Shown piece by piece: positions 1 through 7,533 of a stretch of 8,494 bases of DNA. The position numbers were made by a program, and so were the translations under genes. The notes below the pieces were generated by a model. That model did no database searches, was not told the origin of the DNA, and saw only the letters and a program-made list of their open reading frames with translations. The stretch is from Erwinia sp. GTDB taxonomy: Bacteria > Pseudomonadota > Gammaproteobacteria > Enterobacterales > Enterobacteriaceae. The stretch spans positions 1 through 8,494 of the forward strand of contig DOOK01000114.1 of the NCBI GenBank assembly GCA_003512805.1, written 5' to 3'. The stretch's first letter is position 1, and every line of letters begins with the position of its first letter.

Positions 1-16
1 ACCGCTCTTGCGATCT
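1..16. other. Probable residual Illumina paired-end adapter at the contig end
   Basis: The first 16 bases match the 3' end of the Illumina paired-end adapter/primer 2 (ACCGCTCTTCCGATCT, as I remember it) at 15 of 16 positions; the only difference is g instead of c at position 10. Homology with SecA stops exactly here: up to about position 17 the reverse strand encodes the expected FRLYEK-x-AG, then continues as DRKSG where SecA proteins have the near-invariant MTGTA. Both facts fit an untrimmed adapter joined to genomic sequence better than a natural change. The adapter match is from memory and should be confirmed with a vector screen. Confidence 0.8.
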
Positions 17-1182
17 CCGGCCCGTTTTTCATAAAGACGGAAATAGTTCTGGAAGGTGATGGAGGCCAGCGTCTGGTTCTCGTTCTGGATCTCCACGCCT
101 TCTTTAGCCTCCACGGCCTGGTGCAAACCGTCCGACCAGCGGCGACCCTGCATGGTACGGCCTGTATGTTCATCGACGATAATAACTTCGCCATCTTTCA
201 CGATATAGTCCACGTCGCGCGTAAAGAGCGCATGAGCGCGCAGCGCCGCAGTAACGTGGTGCATCATCATGATGTTTCCTGGCGAGTAAAGCGACTCGCC
301 CTCTTCCATGATCCCTTCGCTGACCATCAGCCCTTCCACTTTCATCAGGCCGCGTTCGGTCAGATGCACCTGACGTCCTTTTTCATCCACGGAGAAGTCG
401 CCTTCGCCCTGGAAAGTGTCGGAATCTTCTTTGTCCTGACGGATCAGGTGAGGAATGATTTTGTTAACTTTGATATAGAGTTCGGAGCTGTCTTCCGCTG
501 GACCAGAGATAATCAGCGGCGTACGCGCCTCATCGATCAGGATGGAGTCAACCTCATCCACCAGCGCATAGTTGAGCTTGCGCTGCACGCGGTCTTCAGG
601 GCTGAACGCCATGTTGTCGCGCAGATAGTCGAAACCGTATTCGTTGTTGGTGCCGTAGGTGATATCGGCGGCGTAGGCTTCACGCTTGGCCGGAGCAGGC
701 ATTCCCGGCAGGTTGATGCCGATGCTCAGGCCCAGAAACTCGAACAGTGCGCGGTTGTTTTCTGCATCGCGCTGCGCCAGATAGTCGTTCACTGTGACTA
801 CGTGCACGCCTTTTCCGCTAAGGGCGTTCAGGTAAGCAGGCAGCGTAGCGGTCAGGGTTTTACCTTCACCAGTACGCATTTCCGCGATGCAGCGATCGTT
901 CAGCACCATGCCGCCCAGCAGCTGCACGTCAAAGTGACGCATGTTAAAGACGCGCTTGCTGGCCTCACGCACGGTAGCAAAGGCTTCCGGGATCAGGTTT
1001 TCCAACACTTCGCCTTTCTCCAGACGGGCGCGGAACTCGGCAGTTTTCGCCTTCAGCTCATCATCGGACAGCTTCTCAAAGTCCGGTTCCATCTTGTTGA
1101 TCTGCTCAACCACTTTGCGCATACGGCGCAGCGTACGATCGTTACTGCTACCAAAAACCTTGGTTAATAATTTGATTAACAT
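1..1182 (-). CDS. secA: Protein translocase subunit SecA, N-terminal part (3' end outside window)
   Basis: SecA is the cytoplasmic/peripheral-membrane ATPase that drives preproteins through SecYEG. The reading frame starts at ATG 1182 ([16 protein letters not shown]) and stays open to the window edge: 394 codons of about 900. Visible are the Q-motif region (FDVQLLGG, ~84-91), Walker A (MRTGEGKT, 102-109), Walker B-like DEVD (209-212), the preprotein cross-linking region (~225-375, including the TFQGEG stretch) and the return into NBD1 ([21 protein letters not shown], with [10 protein letters not shown] at 377-386). NBD2, the helical scaffold and the C-terminal zinc site lie outside. Residue 387 is Arg where Leu is expected, and residues 390-394 are foreign, both explained best by poor or adapter sequence at the edge; the real coding sequence probably begins at about base 17. 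A weak GAGAG ribosome site lies 10 nt before the ATG. SecA lies 70 bp after secM, which regulates its translation. Confidence 0.97.
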   Translation of the reverse strand, partial: MLIKLLTKVFGSSNDRTLRRMRKVVEQINKMEPDFEKLSDDELKAKTAEFRARLEKGEVLENLIPEAFATVREASKRVFNMRHFDVQLLGGMVLNDRCIAEMRTGEGKTLTATLPAYLNALSGKGVHVVTVNDYLAQRDAENNRALFEFLGLSIGINLPGMPAPAKREAYAADITYGTNNEYGFDYLRDNMAFSPEDRVQRKLNYALVDEVDSILIDEARTPLIISGPAEDSSELYIKVNKIIPHLIRQDKEDSDTFQGEGDFSVDEKGRQVHLTERGLMKVEGLMVSEGIMEEGESLYSPGNIMMMHHVTAALRAHALFTRDVDYIVKDGEVIIVDEHTGRTMQGRRWSDGLHQAVEAKEGVEIQNENQTLASITFQNYFRLYEKRAGDRKSG

Positions 1183-1270
1183 AAACAATATTCTCTCAGC
1201 CACTGCTTCTACAGCGCATCACTAAACTTTTAATGGGGGAACTATAGTTGATTTATGAGAGAGAGGCAGG
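1183..1270 (-). promoter_or_regulatory. secM-secA translational control region (Shine-Dalgarno sequestering RNA)
   Basis: Read on the minus strand, the last codons of secM contain TCTCTCA (1262-1256), the exact complement of TGAGAGA (1198-1192), which holds the only Shine-Dalgarno-like sequence of secA. The 7-bp pairing would close a 57-nt loop that has its own small hairpin, CGCTG (1216-1212), six-base loop, CAGTG (1205-1201). In E. coli, the known mechanism is that a ribosome arrested at the end of secM disrupts a structure masking the secA site. Here the arrest proline codon is 1270-1268, so a stalled ribosome would cover about down to base 1256, exactly the 5' arm. The pairing is seen in the sequence; the function is inferred from the known system. 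Confidence 0.65.
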
Positions 1271-1729
1271 CCCGGCCCGAATACCCTGCACGCTGGCCAG
1301 CCACAGGCCGGTCTGATAGCGAGGCGCATCCGTTATCTGCTGCGTTACCGTCTGACGAACAATAGCGGGCGGTCTGGCCTCATGCGTTAACAGCGCATTC
1401 AGCGTATCCAGCAGCGCCAGCCTGTGTACTTCAAGCGGCGTGGCCTGCTCAATAACGGCAGTCGGCGTCAACGTAAAAGAGAGATGGCGAATAACGGTGC
1501 GGATAGCGTGCTGGTGCCAGTAATCCACATTGAAGCTGGTACGACGGGCAAACAGCGCAAGGCTGTCAACACGCACGCTGTTGTTGATATTCAGGCTTCT
1601 GGAAGCGGTTTCTGGTAAGGTATCACCTGAGGCGTGAGGCAGACCAAAGCTCGCCGCGACCATCCCCAACAGGAGATGCGGCCAGAAATAACGTCTGCCA
1701 AATTGTCGCCAACAATTAAGAATACCCAC
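1253..1729 (-). CDS. secM: Secretion monitor SecM, arrest-peptide regulator of secA
   Basis: SecM is an exported protein with no known role other than to stall its own ribosome when Sec export is slow, which raises translation of secA. The 158-residue product has a basic N-terminus and hydrophobic signal peptide ([16 protein letters not shown], 12-27, probable cleavage around 34-36), a conserved middle block ([18 protein letters not shown], 68-85) and the arrest sequence [17 protein letters not shown] (138-154), followed by only four residues. Against the E. coli arrest motif, W, the GIRAGP end and all spacings are kept; F150 is Y138 and I156 is L144, both conservative. I chose GTG at 1729 because it gives [11 protein letters not shown], matching the E. 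coli N-terminus, with GGCGGA five bases upstream; a TTG at 1771 would add 14 unlike residues and overlap dciA. The C-terminal third before the arrest motif is poorly conserved, as is usual in SecM. Confidence 0.93.
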   Translation of the reverse strand: MGILNCWRQFGRRYFWPHLLLGMVAASFGLPHASGDTLPETASRSLNINNSVRVDSLALFARRTSFNVDYWHQHAIRTVIRHLSFTLTPTAVIEQATPLEVHRLALLDTLNALLTHEARPPAIVRQTVTQQITDAPRYQTGLWLASVQGIRAGPASLS

Positions 1730-1740
1730 TGTTTTCCGCC

Positions 1741-1753
1741 GGAGCCTGCTATG
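1741..1753 (+). promoter_or_regulatory. Ribosome-binding site deciding the dciA start
   Basis: GGAG (1741-1744) stands six bases before ATG 1751. This supports starting the DUF721 protein at 1751 (MRDSRPQS) and not at the in-frame upstream ATG 1634, which would add 39 residues read antisense through the secM signal-peptide codons. The complementary strand of the same 21-bp spacer carries the GGCGGA of secM, so both ribosome sites share this tiny divergent spacer. Confidence 0.7.
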
Positions 1754-2263
1754 CGCGATAGTCGCCCGCAATCAATTGAAAGTTTTTTCGAAGCTGCAGA
1801 AGGCCAGAGTATGCTGCAATCCATTCAGCAACGCGCTATTGCGCTGAATAAGTTGAACCGTGCATTGCAGGGTATTATCCCGGCTCAGCTGCATCCCTGG
1901 TGCCGCGTGGCGAATTTTCGCCAGGGCGTTCTGGTGCTTGAAACCGCTAACGCCAGCTGGATGATGCGCTTACGCTATGAACAATCCAGCCTGCTGTCAG
2001 CTTTACGAGCGCAAATATTACCATCATTGACGTCAATCGACATCAGGATAAATCCAACGATGGCGGCAAAAGCTCAGGAAAATGCGCAGGAAAACAGCGT
2101 TCGACCCGCAAAAGAGAATAACCAGGGACGGCAGCTTAGCGAAGAAAGCGCGGAAATTTTACGGGGAGTCGCGAGCCGAAGCCCGGAAAAGCTAAAGAAA
2201 ACGTTAGAACGACTGGCGTTGCTGGCCGGAGAGAGTACCCGCTCAGCCAGTCGTAATAAATAG
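1751..2263 (+). CDS. DUF721 / DciA-family protein (putative replicative-helicase loading factor)
   Basis: This 170-residue protein has the pattern of the DUF721 family, named DciA in bacteria lacking DnaC/DnaI, where it helps load the DnaB helicase. Visible are a leader helix (RPQSIESFF), a helix with [22 protein letters not shown] (32-53), and the family core ([24 protein letters not shown], 54-77, followed by [22 protein letters not shown], ~80-101), resembling the KH-like fold reported for DciA. From ~103 to 135 comes a low-complexity, Q/N/E-rich linker, then a helical tail ([31 protein letters not shown]) ending in Ser/Arg/Lys. It is the only plus-strand gene, lying between lpxC and secM, a position DUF721 genes also take in other Gammaproteobacteria. 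Family membership is recognised from the residues. Whether it acts in helicase loading is uncertain, because most Enterobacterales use a phage-derived DnaC. It is complete and shows no decay. Confidence 0.85.
   Translation: MRDSRPQSIESFFEAAEGQSMLQSIQQRAIALNKLNRALQGIIPAQLHPWCRVANFRQGVLVLETANASWMMRLRYEQSSLLSALRAQILPSLTSIDIRINPTMAAKAQENAQENSVRPAKENNQGRQLSEESAEILRGVASRSPEKLKKTLERLALLAGESTRSASRNK
2209..2254. repeat. 9-bp perfect inverted repeat at the dciA 3' end, possible lpxC terminator
   Basis: ACGACTGGC (2209-2217) and GCCAGTCGT (2246-2254) are exact complements separated by 28 bases, within the last codons of dciA. dciA and lpxC converge with only three bases between stop codons, so any terminator must lie inside a gene. 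On the minus strand the arm is followed by TCTAACGTTTTCTTT, moderately T-rich, which could stop lpxC transcription; on the plus strand there is no T run. The long loop and broken T tract make this weak, so it may be chance or only a pausing site. Confidence 0.35.
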
Positions 2264-2266
2264 CGC

Positions 2267-3205
<939 letters not shown>

Positions 3206-3211
3206 TCATCC

Positions 3212-3249
3212 GACCGCCAGTATAAATTACTGACGGGCGAACACTTTAA
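3212..3249 (-). promoter_or_regulatory. Likely sigma-70 promoter of lpxC
   Basis: On the minus strand the spacer before lpxC has TATACT (3224-3219), one base from the -10 consensus, about 35 bases before the ATG, giving a leader of roughly 28 nt. The -35 region is weak: TTAAAG at 19-bp spacing is the best match I find. lpxC (envA) is known to have a promoter between ftsZ and lpxC in E. coli, which supports the call; the start site is estimated, not measured. Confidence 0.55.
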
Positions 3250-3260
3250 CACAAAGAGCG

Positions 3261-3287
3261 GAGAACCCCAACCTTCGGAGGATTCTC
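3261..3287 (-). terminator. Hairpin at the ftsZ stop codon, possible attenuator between ftsZ and lpxC
   Basis: On the minus strand GAGAATCC (3287-3280) pairs with GGGGTTCTC (3269-3261), eight pairs including one T-G wobble, with CCGAAGG forming a small inner hairpin. The stem includes the first two bases of the ftsZ stop codon. The following sequence, CGCTCTTTGTGTT, is T-rich but broken, so I expect partial termination, mRNA 3'-end protection or pausing, not a strong stop. The location, just upstream of the lpxC promoter, fits separate control of ftsZ and lpxC. Confidence 0.45.
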
Positions 3288-4446
3288 AGTCCGCCTGCTT
3301 GCGCAGGAAGGCCGGAATATCCAGATAGTCAGGCTCTTTGTTGGTTTGCGTGCCGGGCTCGTTGACCACCTTGGCGGCAGCAGGCTTCTGCTCCTGAGGC
3401 AGCGGTGCCATACCGTGCTGCTGATAACGGTGATCCATCACGGGCTGAGTCTGCGTCTGCTTGTTGGTCACCAGGGTGATTTCCGGGCGCTTATCCATGC
3501 CGATACCGGTCGCAACCACGGTCACGCGCAGTTCGTCATTCATTTCCGGATCAAGCGAAGTACCGATAACCACGGTCGCGTTGTCAGAAGCGAAGGCGCG
3601 GATAGTGTTACCCACGGTTTCAAATTCGTCCAGACGCAGGTCGAAGCCAGCGGTGATGTTGACCAGTACGCCGCGCGCGCCGGAAAGATCGATATCTTCC
3701 AGCAGCGGGCTGGAAATAGCCATTTCTGCCGCTTCTTCTGCACGATCTTCGCCGCATGCCACGCCGGAACCCATCATCGCGTAGCCCATTTCGGACATCA
3801 CGGTGCGCACGTCAGCAAAGTCGACGTTCATCAGGCCCGGACGGGTAATCAGCTCGGCAATACCCTGCACCGCGCCTTTCAGCACGTCGTTAGCCGCACC
3901 GAACGCGTCCAGCAGAGAGATACCGCGACCCAGCACTTTCAGCAGCTTGTCGTTTGGAATAGTAATCAGAGAATCGACATGCTTGGAGAGCTCGGCAATA
4001 CCCTGCTCCGCAAAAGCCATACGCTTCTTGCCTTCAAAATTGAAAGGCTTGGTCACGACGGCCACGGTCAGGATACCTAAATCTTTGGCGACTTCAGCCA
4101 CGACCGGCGCTGCGCCGGTGCCGGTGCCGCCACCCATACCTGCAGCGATAAACACCATGTCCGCGCCTTCCAGCGCCTGACGTAATGCTTCACGATCTTC
4201 TTCCGCTGAATTGCGTCCTACTTCCGGGTTAGCCCCGGCACCCAGACCCTTGGTAATCCCGTTACCGATTTGGATGGTCTGGCCTACTGCCGTTTTGCGC
4301 AACGCCTGAGCATCGGTATTAACGGCAAAGAATTCTACACCTTCGATGCGCTCACGCACCATATGCTCTACGGCGTTACCGCCGCCGCCGCCGACGCCGA
4401 TGACTTTAATCACCGCGTCATTGGTTAATTCCATAGGTTCAAACAT
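3286..4446 (-). CDS. ftsZ: Cell division GTPase FtsZ
   Basis: FtsZ is the tubulin-like GTPase that polymerises at midcell into the Z-ring and recruits the divisome. The 386-residue protein (383 in E. coli) has the N-terminal glycine loop [10 protein letters not shown] (17-26), the tubulin signature GGGTGTG (105-111), the T7 synergy loop with N207, D209 and D212 (NVDFAD), and the C-terminal peptide DYLDIPAFL (~373-381) that binds FtsA and ZipA. The three extra residues fall in the variable linker ([15 protein letters not shown] region), where length differences are tolerated. C231 replaces a Ser found in E. coli (GVACGED). The start ATG has GGAGAG five bases upstream. It lies 72 bp after ftsA, the largest gap so far in the murC-ftsZ run, and that gap contains a hairpin, so ftsZ output may be set partly at RNA level. 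Confidence 0.99.
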   Translation of the reverse strand: MFEPMELTNDAVIKVIGVGGGGGNAVEHMVRERIEGVEFFAVNTDAQALRKTAVGQTIQIGNGITKGLGAGANPEVGRNSAEEDREALRQALEGADMVFIAAGMGGGTGTGAAPVVAEVAKDLGILTVAVVTKPFNFEGKKRMAFAEQGIAELSKHVDSLITIPNDKLLKVLGRGISLLDAFGAANDVLKGAVQGIAELITRPGLMNVDFADVRTVMSEMGYAMMGSGVACGEDRAEEAAEMAISSPLLEDIDLSGARGVLVNITAGFDLRLDEFETVGNTIRAFASDNATVVIGTSLDPEMNDELRVTVVATGIGMDKRPEITLVTNKQTQTQPVMDHRYQQHGMAPLPQEQKPAAAKVVNEPGTQTNKEPDYLDIPAFLRKQAD

Positions 4447-4451
4447 AATTT

Positions 4452-4457
4452 CTCTCC
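4452..4457 (-). promoter_or_regulatory. ftsZ ribosome-binding site
   Basis: GGAGAG on the minus strand, five bases before ATG 4446, is a strong Shine-Dalgarno match and fixes the ftsZ start. It begins one base after the stop codon of the 13-codon leader ORF upstream. Confidence 0.8.
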
Positions 4458-4458
4458 G

Positions 4459-4500
4459 TTATGTGCCTGTCGCCTGGAGATCATAAAATAAGCCTAGCAT
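4459..4500 (-). CDS. Possible 13-codon leader ORF before ftsZ (speculative)
   Basis: In the ftsA-ftsZ spacer the minus strand reads AAAGGAG, three bases, then ATG (4500), and stays open for 13 codons (MLGLFYDLQATGT) to a TAA at 4461-4459, one base before the ftsZ ribosome site. The Shine-Dalgarno match is excellent but its spacing is short, and both it and the start codon lie within the 5' arm of a perfect hairpin. A ribosome ending here would be well placed to reinitiate at ftsZ. I know of no described leader peptide at this place, and such short ORFs are common by chance. Confidence 0.2.
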   Translation of the reverse strand: MLGLFYDLQATGT

Positions 4501-4507
4501 GATCTCC
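4476..4507 (-). repeat. Perfect 9-bp inverted repeat (hairpin) in the ftsA-ftsZ spacer
   Basis: GGAGATCAT (minus strand 4507-4499) and ATGATCTCC (4484-4476) are exact complements around a 14-base loop. As RNA this is a firm stem directly after the ftsA stop codon. It is not followed by a T run, so it is unlikely to be a terminator; a barrier to exonucleases, an RNase processing site, or masking of the AAAGGAG-ATG signal are better candidates. The structure is plain in the sequence, the role is inference. Confidence 0.75.
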
Positions 4508-4518
4508 TTTTCTCTAAA

Positions 4519-5775
4519 TTAAAACTCTTTTTTCAGCCAGCTGTTGATTCGCTTGAACCAATTGCCCACTGACGCTCTTTTTTCCACATCAGCCTCACCG
4601 TTAAGGTGAGACTCTTTTCCGTAGTGCAGTAGCCCGACAGCTGTCGAGTAGTAAGGCTCCTGCGCATAATCTGTTAAGCCGGTGATGTTCAGCGGCTGGC
4701 CGATGCGTACCTGCGTATGGAATACGCGCTGTGCGCAGGCCGCCAGGCCTTCAATCTGCGCCGCGCCACCGGTCAGGACGATACCTGCAGCCAGATGGTG
4801 CTTGACGCCCTGCTGACGCAGCTGCTCCTGAAGCTGTAAAATCTCGTCATTGACCAGATTCAGCAGCTCGGTATAACGCGGCTCAATCACCTCAGCCAGC
4901 GTCTGGCGTTGCAGGCTACGCGGTGGACGTCCGCCCACGCTCGGCACCTCGACGTTTTCGTCTTTGCCAACAATGGAACCCAGCGCGCAGCCATGGCGTA
5001 CCTTAATGGCTTCCGCATCGGTAGGCGGCGTGCCAAACGCATAAGCGATATCGCTGGTCACCACATTACCCGCGTACGGGATAACCTTGGTATGTCGCAG
5101 CGCGCCGCCAGTGTAAACAGCAATATCCATTGTGCCGCCGCCAACGTCCACAACGCAAACGCCCAGTTCGCGCTCATCTTCCGTCAGCACGGCAAAACTG
5201 GATGCCAGTCCGGCAAAAATCAGTTGGTCAACTTTCAGGCCGCATCGTTCAACCGCTTTCACGATGTTTTTCGCCATATCGTTATGGCAGGTGATCAAAT
5301 GCACTTTCGCCTGCATACGCACGCCCGATAAGCCTACCGGATTTTTGATCCCTTCCTGATAATCGATCGCGTATTCTTGCGGAATAACATGCAAAATCCG
5401 GTGTTCGTCACGAACACGCACGGATTTCGCGGTGTGCACCACATTTTCCACATCTTCCTGGGTCACTTCTTCTTCTGAAATAGGAACCATCCCTATTTCG
5501 TTCTGACAGCTGATGTGTTTTCCGGACAGCGCCAGATAAACCGACGAAATCTGGCAGTCAGCCATCAGCTCTGCCTGGTCAATGGCGCGCTGGACGCACT
5601 TTACAACCGACTCCAGGTCGTTAACGCCACCTTTATCCATGCCGCGAGAGGGACAGCTACCCACACCGATGATATTAACCATGCCATCGGGCAAAATTTC
5701 CCCTACCAAAGCGGCGACCTTAGCGGTGCCGATTTCCAGTCCAACTACCAGTTTTCTGTCCGTCGCCTTGATCAT
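4519..5775 (-). CDS. ftsA: Cell division actin-like ATPase FtsA
   Basis: FtsA is the actin-family protein that tethers FtsZ filaments to the inner membrane and recruits later divisome proteins. The 418-residue product (420 in E. coli) shows the first phosphate motif [15 protein letters not shown] (12-26), the FtsA-specific 1C subdomain (~85-165, including [14 protein letters not shown]), the second phosphate motif [14 protein letters not shown] (208-221) and the adenosine motif [10 protein letters not shown] (334-343). R286, the site of the E. coli gain-of-function R286W change, is wild type. The C-terminus ([17 protein letters not shown], 402-418) is the amphipathic membrane-targeting helix; two residues are missing just before it relative to E. 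coli, a flexible linker. The ATG overlaps the ftsQ TGA as ATGA, indicating translational coupling. Confidence 0.99.
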   Translation of the reverse strand: MIKATDRKLVVGLEIGTAKVAALVGEILPDGMVNIIGVGSCPSRGMDKGGVNDLESVVKCVQRAIDQAELMADCQISSVYLALSGKHISCQNEIGMVPISEEEVTQEDVENVVHTAKSVRVRDEHRILHVIPQEYAIDYQEGIKNPVGLSGVRMQAKVHLITCHNDMAKNIVKAVERCGLKVDQLIFAGLASSFAVLTEDERELGVCVVDVGGGTMDIAVYTGGALRHTKVIPYAGNVVTSDIAYAFGTPPTDAEAIKVRHGCALGSIVGKDENVEVPSVGGRPPRSLQRQTLAEVIEPRYTELLNLVNDEILQLQEQLRQQGVKHHLAAGIVLTGGAAQIEGLAACAQRVFHTQVRIGQPLNITGLTDYAQEPYYSTAVGLLHYGKESHLNGEADVEKRASVGNWFKRINSWLKKEF

Positions 5776-6611
5776 TGTTGTTTAACCTGTGCCTGATTCT
5801 GTTGCTTATTACCGTCAGTGGTCTGAATAAGTGGCGGTGCCCAGCCTACTGCCGCGCCAGAGTCGTATCGCAGGTCCACATAACCGATCCGCTTATTTTC
5901 CGCTTGCGCCTGCTGCTGGAGCGTCGGCCAGAGCTGGATGAAGCGTTTCAGCCGCTTCATGTCCTCGTTACGCCCCAGTTCCAGTCGCGTATCGTCATCC
6001 AGTACCAGCTGCCATGAACGCCGCGCCGTCATTGACGCTGCCTTCAGCTTAAATTTTCCGGGGGCCAGCATCGCATCCATCTGGTGATAGCCTGCCAGCA
6101 CCTCGGATTCACTGCCTTCCGGCCCGTACAGCATCACCCGCTTTTCTTTACCCAGGTGGTTAGCCGGCACGCTGAACGATTTCCCATTTGCATCAACCAG
6201 ATGCAGGTCATTCCAGCGGGCAACCGGCACATATTCAACCAGATGAATCTTTAATTCATCCGGCCACTGCTTCCGTACGCTGACCTGTTGGATCCAGGGC
6301 AATCGTTCAATCTGCTGCTGGATAACATCCACATCCTGCGACATAAAAGTGCCCGGTTCGCCCAGCGACAGAATCGCCTGACGAATATCGTCATTGGTGG
6401 TGTAGTGCATTTGCCCCGTCACCACCAATCTTGACAGTGGAAGCCGGGAAGCGTCGTTCATCCAGCGTACCACCACGTAGCCACCTGCCGACATCACGCC
6501 AAGCACTATCAACAGAAAAAGAATGCCGGCCAGCCGCGAGCCGTTGCTGCGACCCGTGCGCGCTTTTTCCTGCGCCTCGCGATTGCGAACATTCAGAGCA
6601 GCCTGGGACAT
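5772..6611 (-). CDS. ftsQ: Cell division protein FtsQ
   Basis: FtsQ is a bitopic inner-membrane protein of the divisome; with FtsB and FtsL it links the cytoplasmic ring to septal peptidoglycan synthesis. The 279-residue product has a basic cytoplasmic tail (1-26), one membrane segment ([22 protein letters not shown], split as [11 protein letters not shown] at 27-37 and the rest to ~48), a POTRA domain (~58-126: [35 protein letters not shown]) and the periplasmic beta domain, with the conserved late block [16 protein letters not shown] (~245-260) that contacts FtsB. The tail is Gln-rich, as in E. coli, and the least conserved part. The start lies one base after the ddlB stop, with GGCGGA inside the ddlB end as ribosome site. 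Length is three residues over E. coli's 276. Confidence 0.98.
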   Translation of the reverse strand: MSQAALNVRNREAQEKARTGRSNGSRLAGILFLLIVLGVMSAGGYVVVRWMNDASRLPLSRLVVTGQMHYTTNDDIRQAILSLGEPGTFMSQDVDVIQQQIERLPWIQQVSVRKQWPDELKIHLVEYVPVARWNDLHLVDANGKSFSVPANHLGKEKRVMLYGPEGSESEVLAGYHQMDAMLAPGKFKLKAASMTARRSWQLVLDDDTRLELGRNEDMKRLKRFIQLWPTLQQQAQAENKRIGYVDLRYDSGAAVGWAPPLIQTTDGNKQQNQAQVKQQ

Positions 6612-6612
6612 A

Positions 6613-7533
6613 TCAGTCCGCCAGGTCCAGAATGCGAGCTACCAGCTGCGAAAAGCTCATGCCGGCTTGTTTAGCCGCCATTGGCACCAGACTGTGGCTG
6701 GTCATGCCGGGCGACGTATTCACCTCCAGCAGGTAAAACTGGCCATCGCCCCCCATCATCAGGTCAACCCGTCCCCAGCCGCTACAGCCCAGCGCGCGCC
6801 ACGCTTTGATAACGATCTCGCTCAGTTCGGCTTCCCTTTCTGCCGACAAACCGCTCGGACAGAAGTACTGGGTTTCGTCAGAAAAGTATTTCGCTTCGTA
6901 GTCATAGAACTCAGAAGCCACCTGAATACGGATAGAAGGCAGAATGTCATCGCCGATCACCGCTACGGTGTATTCAGGGCCGCTCAGGAACGCTTCTACC
7001 AGCACGTCGTCATCGTGACGGAAAGCTTCATTCAGTGCGGCCTGAAGCGAGTCAGCGTCATTGACGCGGCTGATGCCCACGCTGGAGCCTTCGCTGCTGG
7101 GCTTAACGAAAACCGGCAGGCCCAGTGCGGCAATACGGGCGCGCATCTCGTCGTTAAGGCCGGCATCCATCTCTTTACGGGTAATCGCCACATAAGGCGA
7201 TACCGGCAGACCGCAGCCCTGCCAAAGACATTTGGTACGCAGCTTATCCATAGTAATGGCGGAGGCCATCACACCGCTACCGGTATAGGGAATAGCGAGA
7301 AACTCCAACAGCCCTTGTAACGTACCGTCTTCGCCACCACGACCGTGCAGCGCGATAAAAGCTTTATCGAAGCCTTCTTCTTTCAGACGCGTTACCGGGA
7401 AGTCACGGATATCAACAGCATGCGCGTTAATGCCCGCCTCAAGCAGCCCGCCCAACACGGCGTTGCCTGACATCAGGGAGACATCGCGTTCCGCAGAAGT
7501 GCCACCCAGCAATACCGCTACTTTCTCAGCCAT
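6613..7533 (-). CDS. ddlB: D-alanine--D-alanine ligase B
   Basis: DdlB is the cytoplasmic ATP-grasp ligase that joins two D-Ala for the peptidoglycan precursor taken up by MurF. The 306-residue product has the same length as E. coli DdlB. Active-site residues seen at the E. coli positions are E15 ([11 protein letters not shown]), H63 (LHGRGGEDG), S150 and the mobile loop ([12 protein letters not shown]), Y216, D257 (GRVDL), E270 and N272 ([11 protein letters not shown]) and S281. I chose ATG 7533 ([11 protein letters not shown]) with AAGG nine bases upstream; an in-frame upstream start at 7599 would add 22 residues antisense to nothing known and unlike the family. The start overlaps the last eight bases of murC, and ftsQ follows after one base. 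Confidence 0.98.
   Translation of the reverse strand: MAEKVAVLLGGTSAERDVSLMSGNAVLGGLLEAGINAHAVDIRDFPVTRLKEEGFDKAFIALHGRGGEDGTLQGLLEFLAIPYTGSGVMASAITMDKLRTKCLWQGCGLPVSPYVAITRKEMDAGLNDEMRARIAALGLPVFVKPSSEGSSVGISRVNDADSLQAALNEAFRHDDDVLVEAFLSGPEYTVAVIGDDILPSIRIQVASEFYDYEAKYFSDETQYFCPSGLSAEREAELSEIVIKAWRALGCSGWGRVDLMMGGDGQFYLLEVNTSPGMTSHSLVPMAAKQAGMSFSQLVARILDLAD

Noticed and set aside
121..1167. A 348-codon open frame on the plus strand opposite secA
   Set aside because: It is His/Gln/Phe-rich with no recognisable domain and lies wholly antisense to well-conserved secA codons; it is a shadow of codon bias in the real gene.
1634..1750. N-terminal extension of the DUF721 protein from the upstream ATG at 1634
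   Set aside because: The extra 39 residues are the antisense reading of the secM signal-peptide region, do not look like the family, and the good GGAG site stands before 1751.
3231..3260. Canonical rho-independent terminator after ftsZ
   Set aside because: A stem exists at 3261-3287 but the following tract (CGCTCTTTGTGTT) is not a clean T run, so I only call a possible attenuator.
3346..4080. A 244-codon plus-strand frame opposite ftsZ
   Set aside because: It follows the complement of conserved FtsZ codons, has no ribosome site and no family likeness; treated as a shadow frame.
6523..7320. A 265-codon plus-strand frame opposite ftsQ and ddlB
   Set aside because: It crosses the junction of two conserved minus-strand genes and has a composition typical of antisense translation; no support as a gene.
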